DNA from: Cognatitamlana onchidii
Lineage (GTDB): Bacteria; Bacteroidota; Bacteroidia; Flavobacteriales; Flavobacteriaceae
Length of the DNA stretch: 64,000 bases
Direction: 5' to 3'
Assembly: GCF_004804355.1 (NCBI RefSeq)
Contig: NZ_SRWZ01000001.1
Span: 372,001-436,000, forward strand
This document shows, one piece after another, positions 1 through 9,193 of the stretch. The notes beneath the pieces were generated by a model. The model saw only the letters and a list, made by a program, of their open reading frames with translations. It had not been told where the DNA came from and searched no databases. Numbering within the stretch: the first letter of the stretch is position 1; each line of letters begins with the position of its first letter. The translations under genes and the position numbers were made by a program.

Positions 1-465
1 GATAAGTTATTGGAATTAGAATCAAAGAAGCCTGAGTTACAAATTGAGTTAACCTATTTTGCAGATAAAGAATTGCAGAGGGATGCGTTAGCGAAAGATT
101 ATGCAGGAGCTCTATTTAAACAGGAAACCAATCAAGACTATCTAAAAAAAGACAAGCAGTTTAAAAAATTTGTTTACAAAAAAACAGGTAGTGAAGGTAT
201 CCCTTTTAATGACGCCATAAAACAACTAACTAACACCGTTCGGTTTGATAGTGTTGTAAATCTTCGAAATGAAAAACTTGTTAAAACCACTATAGACTAT
301 TTAAAAGAACAATCGTTTTCAACAAAAATCAAAGTTAAGACTTCAGATAAAGAAGCGCCTGAAAATGTAGGAGCTTATCCAAAATACCTGATTAGCTACG
401 GTATGACTGAAGAAATAAATAATACTGCGAAAACCATTGAAGAAGAAGCTACTATTGAACAATGA
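1..465 (+). CDS. C-terminal end of a large envelope protein, possibly DUF748/AsmA-like (partial)
   Basis: The reading frame is open to the left edge, so only the last ~154 residues are visible and the true start lies outside the window. The visible part opens with a 'KPELQIEL' segment followed by a helix containing 'LQRDALAKDYA'. This resembles the C-terminal part of DUF748 (AsmA-related) proteins, which span the periplasm and are thought to help lipid or outer-membrane homeostasis. The tail is rich in Glu, Lys and Thr and probably disordered. There is no signal or membrane segment in the visible part. The family assignment is from pattern memory only; a different large periplasmic protein is possible. 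Confidence 0.45.
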   Translation, partial: DKLLELESKKPELQIELTYFADKELQRDALAKDYAGALFKQETNQDYLKKDKQFKKFVYKKTGSEGIPFNDAIKQLTNTVRFDSVVNLRNEKLVKTTIDYLKEQSFSTKIKVKTSDKEAPENVGAYPKYLISYGMTEEINNTAKTIEEEATIEQ

Positions 466-486
466 TAGAGAATTAACTAAACAAAC

Positions 487-517
487 TTGTAAAAAAAATA
501 ATAACCTAGTAACTTTA
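487..517 (+). promoter_or_regulatory. Candidate Bacteroidota promoter for the sulfatase gene
   Basis: TTG at 487-489 is followed after 20 bp by TAACTTTA at 510-517. This is close to the TTG / TAnnTTTG (-33/-7) consensus of the phylum, with a final A instead of G. It lies 28 bp before the sulfatase ATG. Confidence 0.35.
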
Positions 518-544
518 ATTTTTTAACTATTAATATTTTAAACT

Positions 545-2086
545 ATGAGGATTTTTAAATCGCTGGGAGTATTTGCTATAATACTCTCAATGTCATTATC
601 TGCTTGGTCCCAGAAAAAACCTAACATTTTGGTACTTTGGGGCGATGATATTGGGCAATCAAACATTAGTGCTTATTCAATGGGCATAACGGGTTACCAA
701 ACCCCTAACATTGATAAAATAGCCAAAGAAGGGACTATTTTCACGGACTATTACGCAGAACAAAGTTGTACTGCAGGACGTTCTTCTTTTATTTTAGGAC
801 AGAGTGTATTTAGAACGGGCTTAAGTAAAGTAGGTATGCCAGGTGCGGCAGAAGGAATCAGTGAAAAAGACCCTACCATTGCAGAATTATTGAAACCCCT
901 TGGGTATACCAGTGGGCAATTTGGAAAAAATCATTTAGGTGATCGCGACGAACATTTACCTACCAATCATGGTTTTGATGAATTTTTTGGAAACCTTTAT
1001 CATTTAAATGCCGAAGAAGAGCCAGAATTACCAGATTATCCAGACCCAGCTAAATATCCAGATTTTAGAAAGAAATTTGGTCCAAGAGGTGTTATTCACT
1101 CTACCGCTGATGGTAAAATAGAAGATACAGGACCACTTACTAAGAAACGTATGGAAACTATTGATGATGAATCTTCAAAGGCGGCAATGGATTGGATTAG
1201 AAAACAACATGCTGCAGGCAAACCTTGGTTCTGTTGGTGGAATGGAACGCGTATGCACTTTAGAACCCATGTAAAAGAAGAACACAAGGGGCTCTCGGGA
1301 CAAAATGAGTACGGAGATGGTATGGTTGAACATGATATGCATATTGGTTTGTTCTTAGATCTATTGGATGAACTTGGCATTGCAGACAATACGATTGTAC
1401 TTTATTCTACAGACAATGGTCCTCATAAAAACACATGGCCAGATGCCGGTATAAACCCATTTAGAGGAGAAAAGAACACCAACTGGGAAGGTGGATGGCG
1501 TGTACCTGCCATGGTAAAATGGCCTGGTAAAATTCCTGCTGGAACCATCTCAAATGAGATTTTTTCCGGGATGGACTGGATGCCAACATTCTTGGCTGCA
1601 GCTGGTGATGACAAGGTAAAAGATAAACTACTAAAAGGGCATTCTGCTAATGGTAAAAACTTTAAGGTACATTTAGATGGTTACAATATGTTACCATACT
1701 TAACAGGGCAAGAAGACAAAGGAAGACGTCATGAAATATTTTATTTCTCTGATGATGGCGATTTAACAGCCTTTCGTTATGATGACTGGAAACTTATTTT
1801 TATGGAACAACGAATGGCAGGTACTTTAGGCGTTTGGGCTAACCCTTTCACCCCATTAAGGTTGCCAATGATATATAATTTAAGACGTGATCCGTATGAG
1901 TTTGCAACAATCACTTCAAACACCTATTACGATTGGTTACTAGACCATGCATTTTTATTGGTTCCTGCCCAGGCCTATGTTGGTAAATTTTTAAGTACCT
2001 TTAAAGATTACCCTCCAAGAATGAAAGCCGCCAGCTTTAGCTTGGACAAAGTCATGGAAAAATTAACTGAACCAGGAAATAACTAA
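545..2086 (+). CDS. Secreted arylsulfatase, S1 family
   Basis: Hydrolyses sulfate esters, probably outside the cytoplasm: residues 1-22 form a signal peptide ending at 'AWSQ'. An Asp pair in 'LWGDDIG' (about residues 34-35) is the usual Ca2+ ligand site. 'SCTAGRS' places Cys75 and Arg79 as the formylglycine motif C-x-x-x-R. The fourth position is Gly where C-x-P/A-S/A-R is more usual; CTAGR variants do occur among arylsulfatases. 'STDNGPHKN' supplies the second Asp-Asn metal pair. Length of 513 residues is normal. No maturase, TonB/SusD pair or glycoside hydrolase lies nearby, so it is not obviously part of a polysaccharide locus and the substrate cannot be told. A terminator follows directly, so it is probably monocistronic. 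Confidence 0.9.
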   Translation: MRIFKSLGVFAIILSMSLSAWSQKKPNILVLWGDDIGQSNISAYSMGITGYQTPNIDKIAKEGTIFTDYYAEQSCTAGRSSFILGQSVFRTGLSKVGMPGAAEGISEKDPTIAELLKPLGYTSGQFGKNHLGDRDEHLPTNHGFDEFFGNLYHLNAEEEPELPDYPDPAKYPDFRKKFGPRGVIHSTADGKIEDTGPLTKKRMETIDDESSKAAMDWIRKQHAAGKPWFCWWNGTRMHFRTHVKEEHKGLSGQNEYGDGMVEHDMHIGLFLDLLDELGIADNTIVLYSTDNGPHKNTWPDAGINPFRGEKNTNWEGGWRVPAMVKWPGKIPAGTISNEIFSGMDWMPTFLAAAGDDKVKDKLLKGHSANGKNFKVHLDGYNMLPYLTGQEDKGRRHEIFYFSDDGDLTAFRYDDWKLIFMEQRMAGTLGVWANPFTPLRLPMIYNLRRDPYEFATITSNTYYDWLLDHAFLLVPAQAYVGKFLSTFKDYPPRMKAASFSLDKVMEKLTEPGNN

Positions 2087-2098
2087 TAACAATAATAT

Positions 2099-2130
2099 AA
2101 ATAAAGGGAGATTATCGCTCCCTTTATTTG
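2099..2130 (+). terminator. Intrinsic terminator after the sulfatase gene
   Basis: An 11-bp stem, AATAAAGGGAG / CTCCCTTTATT, with a 7-nt loop; the right arm ends in T-rich sequence. It starts 13 bp after the stop codon. Confidence 0.8.
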
Positions 2131-2149
2131 TTAACTTAAAACAAACATT

Positions 2150-2536
2150 ATGAAAAAAGTATTATTCTTTGCTATTGCTATAGCATTCTCAACAGTATCT
2201 ACCTTATCGGCTCAAACATTACCTTCTGTTAACACCAAAGATTTAAACAAAGCTGGTAAAGATGTAGTCGCGCAAGCCAGTTCTTCTAATCAAGCAGATC
2301 AGATAAAAGAGGCTTTAATGAAAGATAAAGAGCTACAAGAAAAAACTATAGATCACCTAAAGTCTAATCCAGATACCAAAGACGCCTTAATGGGATTAGC
2401 TACAAAAAACACAGGCGGACTTAAAGGCTTAATGAAATCTGTTTTAGGAGATAAATCATTAACTCAGGCGGCTATAGACTATGTAAGTAGTAACCCTGAT
2501 TTGCTTCAAAAAGCATTAAAACTAGTTGGTATGTAA
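2150..2536 (+). CDS. Small secreted helical protein of unknown function
   Basis: 128 residues with a clear signal peptide (about 1-21, cut after 'STLSA'). The mature part is predicted from composition to be nearly all helix and is rich in Lys, Ala, Asp and Leu. Two similar short segments, 'DHLKSNPDTKDAL' and 'DYVSSNPDLLQKAL', suggest an internal duplication of a helix-SNPD-helix unit. It has its own terminator and no close operon partner. I do not recognise a family. It is probably a small periplasmic protein. Confidence 0.75.
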   Translation: MKKVLFFAIAIAFSTVSTLSAQTLPSVNTKDLNKAGKDVVAQASSSNQADQIKEALMKDKELQEKTIDHLKSNPDTKDALMGLATKNTGGLKGLMKSVLGDKSLTQAAIDYVSSNPDLLQKALKLVGM

Positions 2537-2555
2537 ACCATACCTTAACAACATG

Positions 2556-2585
2556 AAAAGCTCAAGTTTACACTTGAGCTTTTTT
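2556..2585 (+). terminator. Intrinsic terminator
   Basis: AAAAGCTCAAGT / ACTTGAGCTTTTTT hairpin with a 4-nt loop and a T-run, downstream of the small secreted protein gene. Confidence 0.85.
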
Positions 2586-2657
2586 GTTTAACCATTAAAT
2601 TATACTTTGATTATTTTTAATTTAGAATTAAGTTTACTTGCACAACTTATATAAATA

Positions 2658-4067
2658 ATGATCCTAAAGTATTTTCTTGTTCTCTTTTTATGTCTTTATG
2701 CCATAAATGCTTATTCCCAAGAAGGGAACTACAAGTTCAACAATTTTGGTAACCGCTCTATACTGCTGGCAGGAAATGTTACAGGTAGTGTCTCCGATTT
2801 GGGTCTCACCTATTACAACCCGTCATTTTTAGCAAATAGCAAAAATGTAGGGTTCTCGTTAAACGCAAAAGCTTATCAACTCGAGAATATCAAGCTTAAT
2901 AATCCCAATCAAAATGATGCTCAATTAAGTAATACAAGTTTTAATAGTGCCTCAACCATGGCTGGTGGTGTATTTAATCTTTTTAATACACGCTTCGCAT
3001 ATTCTTATTTAACAAAAGCCAATTTTAATACCAATCTGAGTTATGACAGTAATTATCTAGACGAATCCATTTTTGAACAGTTCCCTAATGCCTTTAACCA
3101 AAACACCAAAATTAATTTGAACTCCCGGCTAAACGATCATTGGACAGGAGGTTCTTGGGCATATAAAGTAAACGAATACTTTAACGTTGGTGTTTCCGCA
3201 TTCTTATCTATTTATGATAAAAAGGAAAGTTCTGCCGTAACTCATATCGTTGAATCAACAGGGAATGATATTGCCTTTTATCAAAATATTATTGGTTTTA
3301 GTCAAAAATCTTATGGCTTGTTTTTAAAACTAGGCGCTAATTACAAGTTTCCAAAGTTCGCTCTGGGGGTAAACATTAACCTGCCCTATTTGGAACTGGT
3401 TCAAGACGGCCGTTTTTCCTATTCAAAAATAGTTTCTGGTGTTGGAGCAGATTTCAATCAATATGTCGACTACAATTTTGACGACCTCACATCAAAAAGA
3501 AAAGAACCTCTTGGTGTCTCAGTAGGAGCTGGTATACCAATTACCAATGGAAAGATTCATTTAAATTTAGACTTTGTAGATGGTCTCAACACTTATACCA
3601 GAATAGCGGTTCCAGATATTGATACGGGCAATGGAGAGCTCACCCCGGTTAACTTTGATGAATCTCGAAAAACAGTCATTAACTTCGGGATTGGTGCTGA
3701 ATATAAATTACGAGATAATTTAAAGGCCTTTGGCGGGTTTTCTACAGACTTTAATGCCTATAAAACCGATCCTAATATTCTCGATATTTCATCGCCAGAA
3801 AACGAGCGTTTAGATATTGGAGAAGACTTTTTGCATATTTCCTTGGGGGTGGATTGGAAACTCAAATGGCTAAGTATAATATCTGGATTTACATATTCTA
3901 ATAGCACAAGTAGTTTTGAAAGTCCTTATGCCTTTGATTTTGGCAAATCTTCCGCCGAAAATAATACCGCTCTTAGCGAATTAAAATATACGAGAGTGCA
4001 GTTCGTGATTGGGGTAGATGTTCCCATTTTAAATAAAAAAATCAAAGATTTCGGTGAAAAAATATAG
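2658..4067 (+). CDS. Outer-membrane beta-barrel protein (FadL/PorV-like or DUF5723-like)
   Basis: 469 residues with a signal peptide ending near 'NAYSQ'. The mature N-terminus contains 'GSVSDLGLTYYNPSFLA', resembling the 'YYNPA' start of FadL-type and PorV-type barrels of Bacteroidota. The rest alternates short hydrophobic and polar stretches with many Asn, Tyr and Gly, as expected of transmembrane beta strands, and the last strand is 'YTRVQFVIGVDVPI'. It would sit in the outer membrane, perhaps passing hydrophobic substrates or serving as a secretion-associated barrel. The exact family is uncertain. It converges on secDF through a shared terminator. Confidence 0.6.
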   Translation: MILKYFLVLFLCLYAINAYSQEGNYKFNNFGNRSILLAGNVTGSVSDLGLTYYNPSFLANSKNVGFSLNAKAYQLENIKLNNPNQNDAQLSNTSFNSASTMAGGVFNLFNTRFAYSYLTKANFNTNLSYDSNYLDESIFEQFPNAFNQNTKINLNSRLNDHWTGGSWAYKVNEYFNVGVSAFLSIYDKKESSAVTHIVESTGNDIAFYQNIIGFSQKSYGLFLKLGANYKFPKFALGVNINLPYLELVQDGRFSYSKIVSGVGADFNQYVDYNFDDLTSKRKEPLGVSVGAGIPITNGKIHLNLDFVDGLNTYTRIAVPDIDTGNGELTPVNFDESRKTVINFGIGAEYKLRDNLKAFGGFSTDFNAYKTDPNILDISSPENERLDIGEDFLHISLGVDWKLKWLSIISGFTYSNSTSSFESPYAFDFGKSSAENNTALSELKYTRVQFVIGVDVPILNKKIKDFGEKI

Positions 4068-4100
4068 ATCCTCTCTACTTTAGTATATGCAATATCATTA

Positions 4101-4140
4101 AAAAAGCCTATCTAAATAAATAGACAGGCTTTCATTTTTT
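4101..4140. terminator. Bidirectional terminator between the barrel gene and secDF
   Basis: Stem AAAGCCTATCTA / TAGACAGGCTTT with one wobble pair, flanked by an A-run on the left and a T-run on the right. It can therefore end transcription from both sides. Confidence 0.8.
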
Positions 4141-4155
4141 AAGAAAAGCTAATTA

Positions 4156-7143
4156 TTACTTTTTGTTTTTGTCGTTTAGTTTACTCACCGAATCATACAT
4201 AATAGGTGTCGCTATAAATAGCGATGAATAGGTACCTACAATAACCCCTATAATTAAGGCAAACATAAACCCTCTAATGGAATCACCTCCAAAAATAAAA
4301 ATAGCTAATAATACTACCAAAGTAGTAAGCGATGTATTTAAGGTTCTACTTAAGGTGCTACTTAACGAAGAATTAACCACCTTATCAAATTTCCATGATG
4401 TGTGTTCATTAAAAAACTCTCTAATTCTATCGAACACTACTACTGTATCATTTAATGAGTAACCTATAACAGTTAAGATAGCTGCTATAAACGCCTGATT
4501 GATTTCCATGTTGAAAGGCATAAATTTATAGGTTAAAGAGAATACACCTAAAACAATTAATACGTCATGGAAAACAGCTGCAACAGCCCCCAAAGAATAT
4601 TGCCATTTCTTAAAACGGAATAAAATATATAAGAACACAACAATTAAAGACCCTAAGACCGCCCAAAGGGATGCTTTCTTAATATCATCAGCAATGGTTG
4701 GTGTTACTTTATAAGATTCCAATAACCCGACCTGCTTGTTAACATCATTTAAATCAATAAATTCATCATATGAAATCCCTTCTAAATGCGGCACTAAAGC
4801 TGTATATAGTGATTTTCTAATTTCTTCATCAACAGCAGCACCAGACTCGTTAACTTTATACTTTGTTGTTATTTTCAATTGATTTTCAGACCCAAAAGTT
4901 TTAGCGTCTGCACTACCAAAAACAGCTGGATCAGAAAGCAAATTGGTAATCTCTGAAGCTGAAATATCTTGAGCAAAACGTACTTGATATGTTCTACCTC
5001 CAACAAAATCGACTCCTTGATTTAACCCATTTGTAAATAGCGACCCTAAGCTTAAAGCTAATAACACTCCTGAAACCATGTAGGCTACTTTGCGCTTCTT
5101 CAAGAACTCAATATTTATGTTTCTAAACAAGTTCTTAGTTATAGCCGTAGAGAAATCTAGTTTTCCTCCTTTATTTGCGTACCAATCAATTAACAACCTA
5201 GTTATAAAAATAGCTGTAAATAAAGATGTAGCGATACCTATTAATAGAGTGGTTGCGAAACCTTTAATTGGTCCAGTACCAAAAACAAACAAGATTAATG
5301 CTGTTAATCCAGTTGTAATATTGGCATCTAAGATAGACGATAAGGCATTACTAAATCCATCTTGAATAGACTCCAATTGCCCTTTTCCTTTAGCTAACTC
5401 TTCTCTAATACGTTCAAAAATAAGAACGTTAGCATCAACGGACATACCAATTGTTAATACAATACCAGCAATACCAGGTAAGGTTAATACAGCACCTAAG
5501 CCAGAAAGGATTCCAAATATTAACAAAATATTTAAAAGCATTGCTATATCGGCAAAACCTCCTGCTTTACCATAATAAAAAATCATCCAAACTAAAACCA
5601 ATGCCAATGCTATTAAGAAAGACATGGTACCACTTTCAATAGCTTCTTTACCAAGAGAAGGTCCAACCACCTCACTTTGTATAATATCTGCAGAGGCTGG
5701 TAGTTTACCTGCCCGTAATACATTCGCTAAATCTATCGCTTCATTTAAGGTAAAATCACCAGAGATTGAGGAAGATCCTCCTGCAATTGGCCCTGTAGTT
5801 ACACCAGGAGCAGAATACACAACATCATCTAAAACAATAGCTATTTGGCTTCCTTGAGTATATGCCTTACCTGTCATTTCTTCCCAAATCTTAGCTCCTT
5901 TAGCATTCATTTGCATAGAAACTTCAGACTTTCCTGTAGGACCAAATTGATTTCGTGCATCGGTAACTACGGCACCACTAAGCTGTGGGATATTTTCTCT
6001 ATTTCCTACTAAAGCATATAAATCTACCAACTCACTATTTTTTTCAGGTTTACCAAAAACAAACTTGGCAAAACGTTGTTCGGCAGGTAGTAGCGATCTT
6101 ACTTCAGGTTTATTTAAATAATCAAGTACTTTTGCTTTGTCCTTAATTTCAAACTTAGCGATAATAGGTCCTCCAGGGTAGCCCTGACCTCTTAATAAAT
6201 CGAAAATTGGATTTACTGACTGTACGGCAGTTGAGTCTGTTTCGGCATCTCCCAATAAATCATCTATCTGGGCATCTTGCACATTTTCTTCATCCTGAGA
6301 TTCTACTTCTTCAGTGGCTTCTGTTTCAACAAGCCCCTTAAGCGTTTCATTTGCTTGAGCTAAAAATGGAAAGAACTGCTCCCCTTTATAAGCATCCCAA
6401 AATTCTAACTGAGCTGTGCTTTGAAGTAAACTGGTAGCACGCTCTACATCCTTAACACCTGGTAACTCCACTAAAATACGCCCTGAGTTACCTAAGCGCT
6501 GAATGTTGGGCGATGTTACGCCAAACTCATCAATACGTTTACGTAATACTTCGAAAGCAGAAACAATAGACTCATCAATTTTTGTTTCTATGATACCTTT
6601 AACTTCATCGTCAGACATACTACCATCAATCTCTCCATCGAGTGCTTTGGTATAAAAAATATCTGGCGATGCTAATTTTGTATCTCCTTTTATAGCATCA
6701 AAAGCAATAAAAAAGTCTTCTAAATATGTATTCTGGCTATTCTTTTGGAGCTCTGATGCATCATCTAAGGCTTTATTAAATACCGGATCTGTGGTATTGT
6801 TAGCTAATCCTTTTAAAATATCTTTTACAGATACCTGCAAAATAACATTGATACCTCCTTTTAAATCTAAGCCCAAATTCATGGCTTTTTGCTTCACCTC
6901 ATTATAAGTGAACTTGGCTATGCCAATATTGTATACAGTATCTGTTGCAATTGACTGTAAATAGTTTGCTTCTTCTTGACTGCGTTTAGCGCGGTAATCA
7001 TCTTCGGTTTCAGAAACGGCATTAATAGCGATTTCTGCAGCCTCATTTTCTATTTGACTCGCTTTGAATGTGAATGATAATTGATAAAGACTTACCAATC
7101 CAAACAAAATAGCAAATAGTTTTACTAATCCTTTGTTTTGCAT
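4156..7143 (-). CDS. secDF: Protein translocase subunit SecDF (fused SecD and SecF)
   Basis: 995 residues. SecDF uses the proton gradient to help pull preproteins through SecYEG on the periplasmic side. The N-terminal half is SecD: 'GLDLKGGINVILQV' near the start, the large P1 region, then six membrane helices with the signature 'GMSVDANVLIFERIREE'. The C-terminal half is SecF: 'GVDFVGGRTYQVRF' and a second six-helix block with 'GYSLNDTVVVFDRIREF'. The fused form is usual in Bacteroidota. An acidic insert around residues 265-300 ('EATEEVESQDEENVQDAQ') interrupts P1 and looks like a lineage-specific disordered loop. No yajC is adjacent. Confidence 0.97.
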   Translation of the reverse strand: MQNKGLVKLFAILFGLVSLYQLSFTFKASQIENEAAEIAINAVSETEDDYRAKRSQEEANYLQSIATDTVYNIGIAKFTYNEVKQKAMNLGLDLKGGINVILQVSVKDILKGLANNTTDPVFNKALDDASELQKNSQNTYLEDFFIAFDAIKGDTKLASPDIFYTKALDGEIDGSMSDDEVKGIIETKIDESIVSAFEVLRKRIDEFGVTSPNIQRLGNSGRILVELPGVKDVERATSLLQSTAQLEFWDAYKGEQFFPFLAQANETLKGLVETEATEEVESQDEENVQDAQIDDLLGDAETDSTAVQSVNPIFDLLRGQGYPGGPIIAKFEIKDKAKVLDYLNKPEVRSLLPAEQRFAKFVFGKPEKNSELVDLYALVGNRENIPQLSGAVVTDARNQFGPTGKSEVSMQMNAKGAKIWEEMTGKAYTQGSQIAIVLDDVVYSAPGVTTGPIAGGSSSISGDFTLNEAIDLANVLRAGKLPASADIIQSEVVGPSLGKEAIESGTMSFLIALALVLVWMIFYYGKAGGFADIAMLLNILLIFGILSGLGAVLTLPGIAGIVLTIGMSVDANVLIFERIREELAKGKGQLESIQDGFSNALSSILDANITTGLTALILFVFGTGPIKGFATTLLIGIATSLFTAIFITRLLIDWYANKGGKLDFSTAITKNLFRNINIEFLKKRKVAYMVSGVLLALSLGSLFTNGLNQGVDFVGGRTYQVRFAQDISASEITNLLSDPAVFGSADAKTFGSENQLKITTKYKVNESGAAVDEEIRKSLYTALVPHLEGISYDEFIDLNDVNKQVGLLESYKVTPTIADDIKKASLWAVLGSLIVVFLYILFRFKKWQYSLGAVAAVFHDVLIVLGVFSLTYKFMPFNMEINQAFIAAILTVIGYSLNDTVVVFDRIREFFNEHTSWKFDKVVNSSLSSTLSRTLNTSLTTLVVLLAIFIFGGDSIRGFMFALIIGVIVGTYSSLFIATPIMYDSVSKLNDKNKK

Positions 7144-7338
7144 TTTTTAATGTTTTGTGGTCATTTTTTTTAACGAGCTAGTATATAACAGCTTCGTTGT
7201 CTAATAATAATTTAAGTTTTAAATAGGTTTTGAAGTAACAAATTTTCATTATCAAATTTGAATACCTTCATGGAGAGAATAAGAGCAGTTTTTTAGCTTA
7301 CGTGTTTTAATCCTAAAATAAGAAAGCCTGCTCTTTTT

Positions 7339-7959
7339 TTAGCTTAATGGCCCAGCTCGCACTTCGGGAATGGCATATACGAGCTCACCAGAACTAAATG
7401 TCATTATTTGGCATACCTTATATGCCAGCTTAATAAGTCTTTGTTGATGCTCCTCAGAGTTGACAATGCTATTTAGAATAACATTAGGTTCTAAAAAACG
7501 ATCGCTTTTTACATTAATTGGCAATGTAACTGTACCGTCAACCCCCCAACCAGAACCAAGCTCCGATTGTATCTCATAAATATCAAAATTTACGGCTATA
7601 TTACCTTGTTCTTCACTAGAACGAAGCGGTTTTTCTTTGCTATTCGAATTAGTAGTAAAACCTAATAAAGCAATATCATTGGAAAAATTTTCTTTAACAA
7701 TGGAGATATGGTCATGAGAATAGTAGCTTATTTTTAAATGACCATTTTCAAGGGCTTTAACTTGAATATTCTCAACACCCATCGACATAAGATGAGTTTT
7801 TACCAAGGAAATTGTATGTTTTGCTTCCTGAGATGTTACATCAACATCTTCAAATTGCAATACAATTTCTTGATTGGGTACCACCCGCTGTTCTTGAGAT
7901 AAAATCCCAAAAAGAGCAAATAAAACAACCAATAGACTAAAGCCCCATCTTGCTAACAT
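7339..7959 (-). CDS. Membrane-anchored periplasmic protein of unknown function
   Basis: 206 residues. One N-terminal hydrophobic segment (about 5-21) serves as a signal anchor or uncleaved signal. The body contains a ferredoxin-like pattern: 'EIVLQFEDVDVTSQEAKHTISLVKTHLMSMGVENIQVKAL.NGHLKISYYS' with a gap in the middle, reminiscent of the beta-alpha-beta P1 head of SecD ('V...L...GV..I.V....'). It lies between mdh and secDF on the same strand but is separated from mdh by a terminator. A link to export is only a guess. No catalytic motif is visible. Confidence 0.6.
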   Translation of the reverse strand: MLARWGFSLLVVLFALFGILSQEQRVVPNQEIVLQFEDVDVTSQEAKHTISLVKTHLMSMGVENIQVKALENGHLKISYYSHDHISIVKENFSNDIALLGFTTNSNSKEKPLRSSEEQGNIAVNFDIYEIQSELGSGWGVDGTVTLPINVKSDRFLEPNVILNSIVNSEEHQQRLIKLAYKVCQIMTFSSGELVYAIPEVRAGPLS

Positions 7960-7970
7960 GCGCCAAATAT

Positions 7971-8002
7971 AAAAAAATAAAGACTGTATTACTACAGTCT
8001 TT
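7971..8002 (-). terminator. Intrinsic terminator after mdh
   Basis: A perfect 10-bp stem AAAGACTGTA / TACAGTCTTT with a 4-nt loop. Read on the minus strand it is followed by ATTTTTTT. Confidence 0.85.
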
Positions 8003-8033
8003 ATATTTATTCTACAAACTAAACTTTTAGTTC

Positions 8034-8960
8034 CTACAAGTCTAGTAAGCCATTAGTTTTCTTAACACCTTCTGCACTTGTTTGCATATGTACTTTTTCG
8101 GCATCACTTAAAGGAATATCCACTATTTTTTCAATACCATTTCTTCCTAAAATAACAGGAACACCGATACAAATATCATTTAACCCATACTCGCCTTCTA
8201 AAAGGGTTGAACATGGATACATCTTCTTTTGGTCGCAAGCAATAGCTTGAACTAAACCACTAACAGCAGCTCCTGGCGCATACCATGCAGAAGTTCCTAA
8301 TAACTTTGTAAGCGTAGCTCCTCCTACTTTTGTATCTTCCTTAACCTGATCAAGGCGCTCTTCACTTAAAAATTCAGAAACTTTAATACTATTTCTTGTG
8401 GCATGACTCGTTAATGGCACCATACCTACATCACTATGTCCTCCAATTACCATACCATCGATATCACTTATTGGTGCCTCCAAAGCTTCTGCCAATCTAT
8501 ATTTAAATCTTGCGGAATCTAATGCACCTCCCATACCGATAATTCTATTCTTAGGTAAACCAGTTGATTTATGAGCTAAGTAAGTCATGGTATCCATCGG
8601 ATTACTTACCACTATAAGAATGGTATTCGGAGAGTGCTCAATTAAACTAGATGAAACCGTTTTTACGATACCAGCATTAATTCCTATTAACTCTTCTCTT
8701 GTCATACCAGGTTTACGTGGAATACCAGATGTAATAACACAAATATCACTTCCTGCTGTTGCACTATAGTCGTTTGTGATTCCTGTGATTTTTGTATCAA
8801 AACCATTTAAAGATGCACACTGCATCAAGTCCATAGCCTTTCCCTCAGCATATCCTTCTTTGATATCCAACAATACAACTTCTGAAGCAAAATCTTTAAT
8901 AGCGATATACTCGGCACAACTAGCACCTACCGCTCCTGCTCCTACAACTGTTACTTTCAT
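8034..8960 (-). CDS. mdh: Malate dehydrogenase
   Basis: 308 residues, the usual length for the LDH-like MDH of Bacteroidota. It interconverts malate and oxaloacetate with NAD in the TCA cycle. The Rossmann motif 'GAGAVGASCAEYI' is at residues 7-19, with an acidic residue ending strand 2 ('VVLLDIKEG') as expected for NAD preference. 'RKPGMTREEL' carries the mobile-loop arginines, 'VVSNPMDTMTY' the Asn/Asp active-site segment, and 'IGGHSDVGMVPL' the catalytic His. Citrate synthase, the next TCA step, is elsewhere in the window at 53.2 kb. Confidence 0.96.
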   Translation of the reverse strand: MKVTVVGAGAVGASCAEYIAIKDFASEVVLLDIKEGYAEGKAMDLMQCASLNGFDTKITGITNDYSATAGSDICVITSGIPRKPGMTREELIGINAGIVKTVSSSLIEHSPNTILIVVSNPMDTMTYLAHKSTGLPKNRIIGMGGALDSARFKYRLAEALEAPISDIDGMVIGGHSDVGMVPLTSHATRNSIKVSEFLSEERLDQVKEDTKVGGATLTKLLGTSAWYAPGAAVSGLVQAIACDQKKMYPCSTLLEGEYGLNDICIGVPVILGRNGIEKIVDIPLSDAEKVHMQTSAEGVKKTNGLLDL

Positions 8961-9075
8961 TTTTCTATTAATTTATTGTTAGTAATTTGATTTATCTTTT
9001 GTTGAGTAATACGTGATTTATATTTCCTGATTTTACCGAACGATTAACTCTGTTTCTTTTAAAATCAAAGCGCTG

Positions 9076-9083
9076 CAAAATTA
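9076..9083 (-). promoter_or_regulatory. -7 promoter element upstream of mdh
   Basis: On the minus strand this reads TAATTTTG, an exact TAnnTTTG match, about 115 nt before the mdh start. No good TTG lies at the -33 position. Confidence 0.45.
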
Positions 9084-9102
9084 CAAATTAAAACCCTCTA
9101 AA

Positions 9103-9134
9103 TAAAAAAAGTACAGGACAAATCCTGCACTTTT
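9103..9134 (-). terminator. Intrinsic terminator after the DUF6588-like gene
   Basis: Stem AAAAGTGCAGGA / TCCTGTACTTTT with one mismatch, followed by a T-run on the minus strand. It may also act weakly in the other direction. Confidence 0.75.
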
Positions 9135-9193
9135 ACCAACAACTCAAAAATACACTTGCTAAAACTAAATATTATCTTTTTACCTGTAATATT

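Noticed and set aside
1096-1389. Long open frame antisense to the sulfatase gene
   Set aside because: It lies wholly inside a well-supported gene, has no start context and encodes no recognisable pattern. Similar antisense frames over secDF, gatA, gltA and eno were dropped for the same reason.
7282-7335. Inverted repeat AAGAGCAG / CTGCTCTT with a ~38-nt loop between the unknown protein gene and secDF
   Set aside because: The stem is short for such a loop and, on the strand that would need it, no T-run follows. I do not call a terminator.
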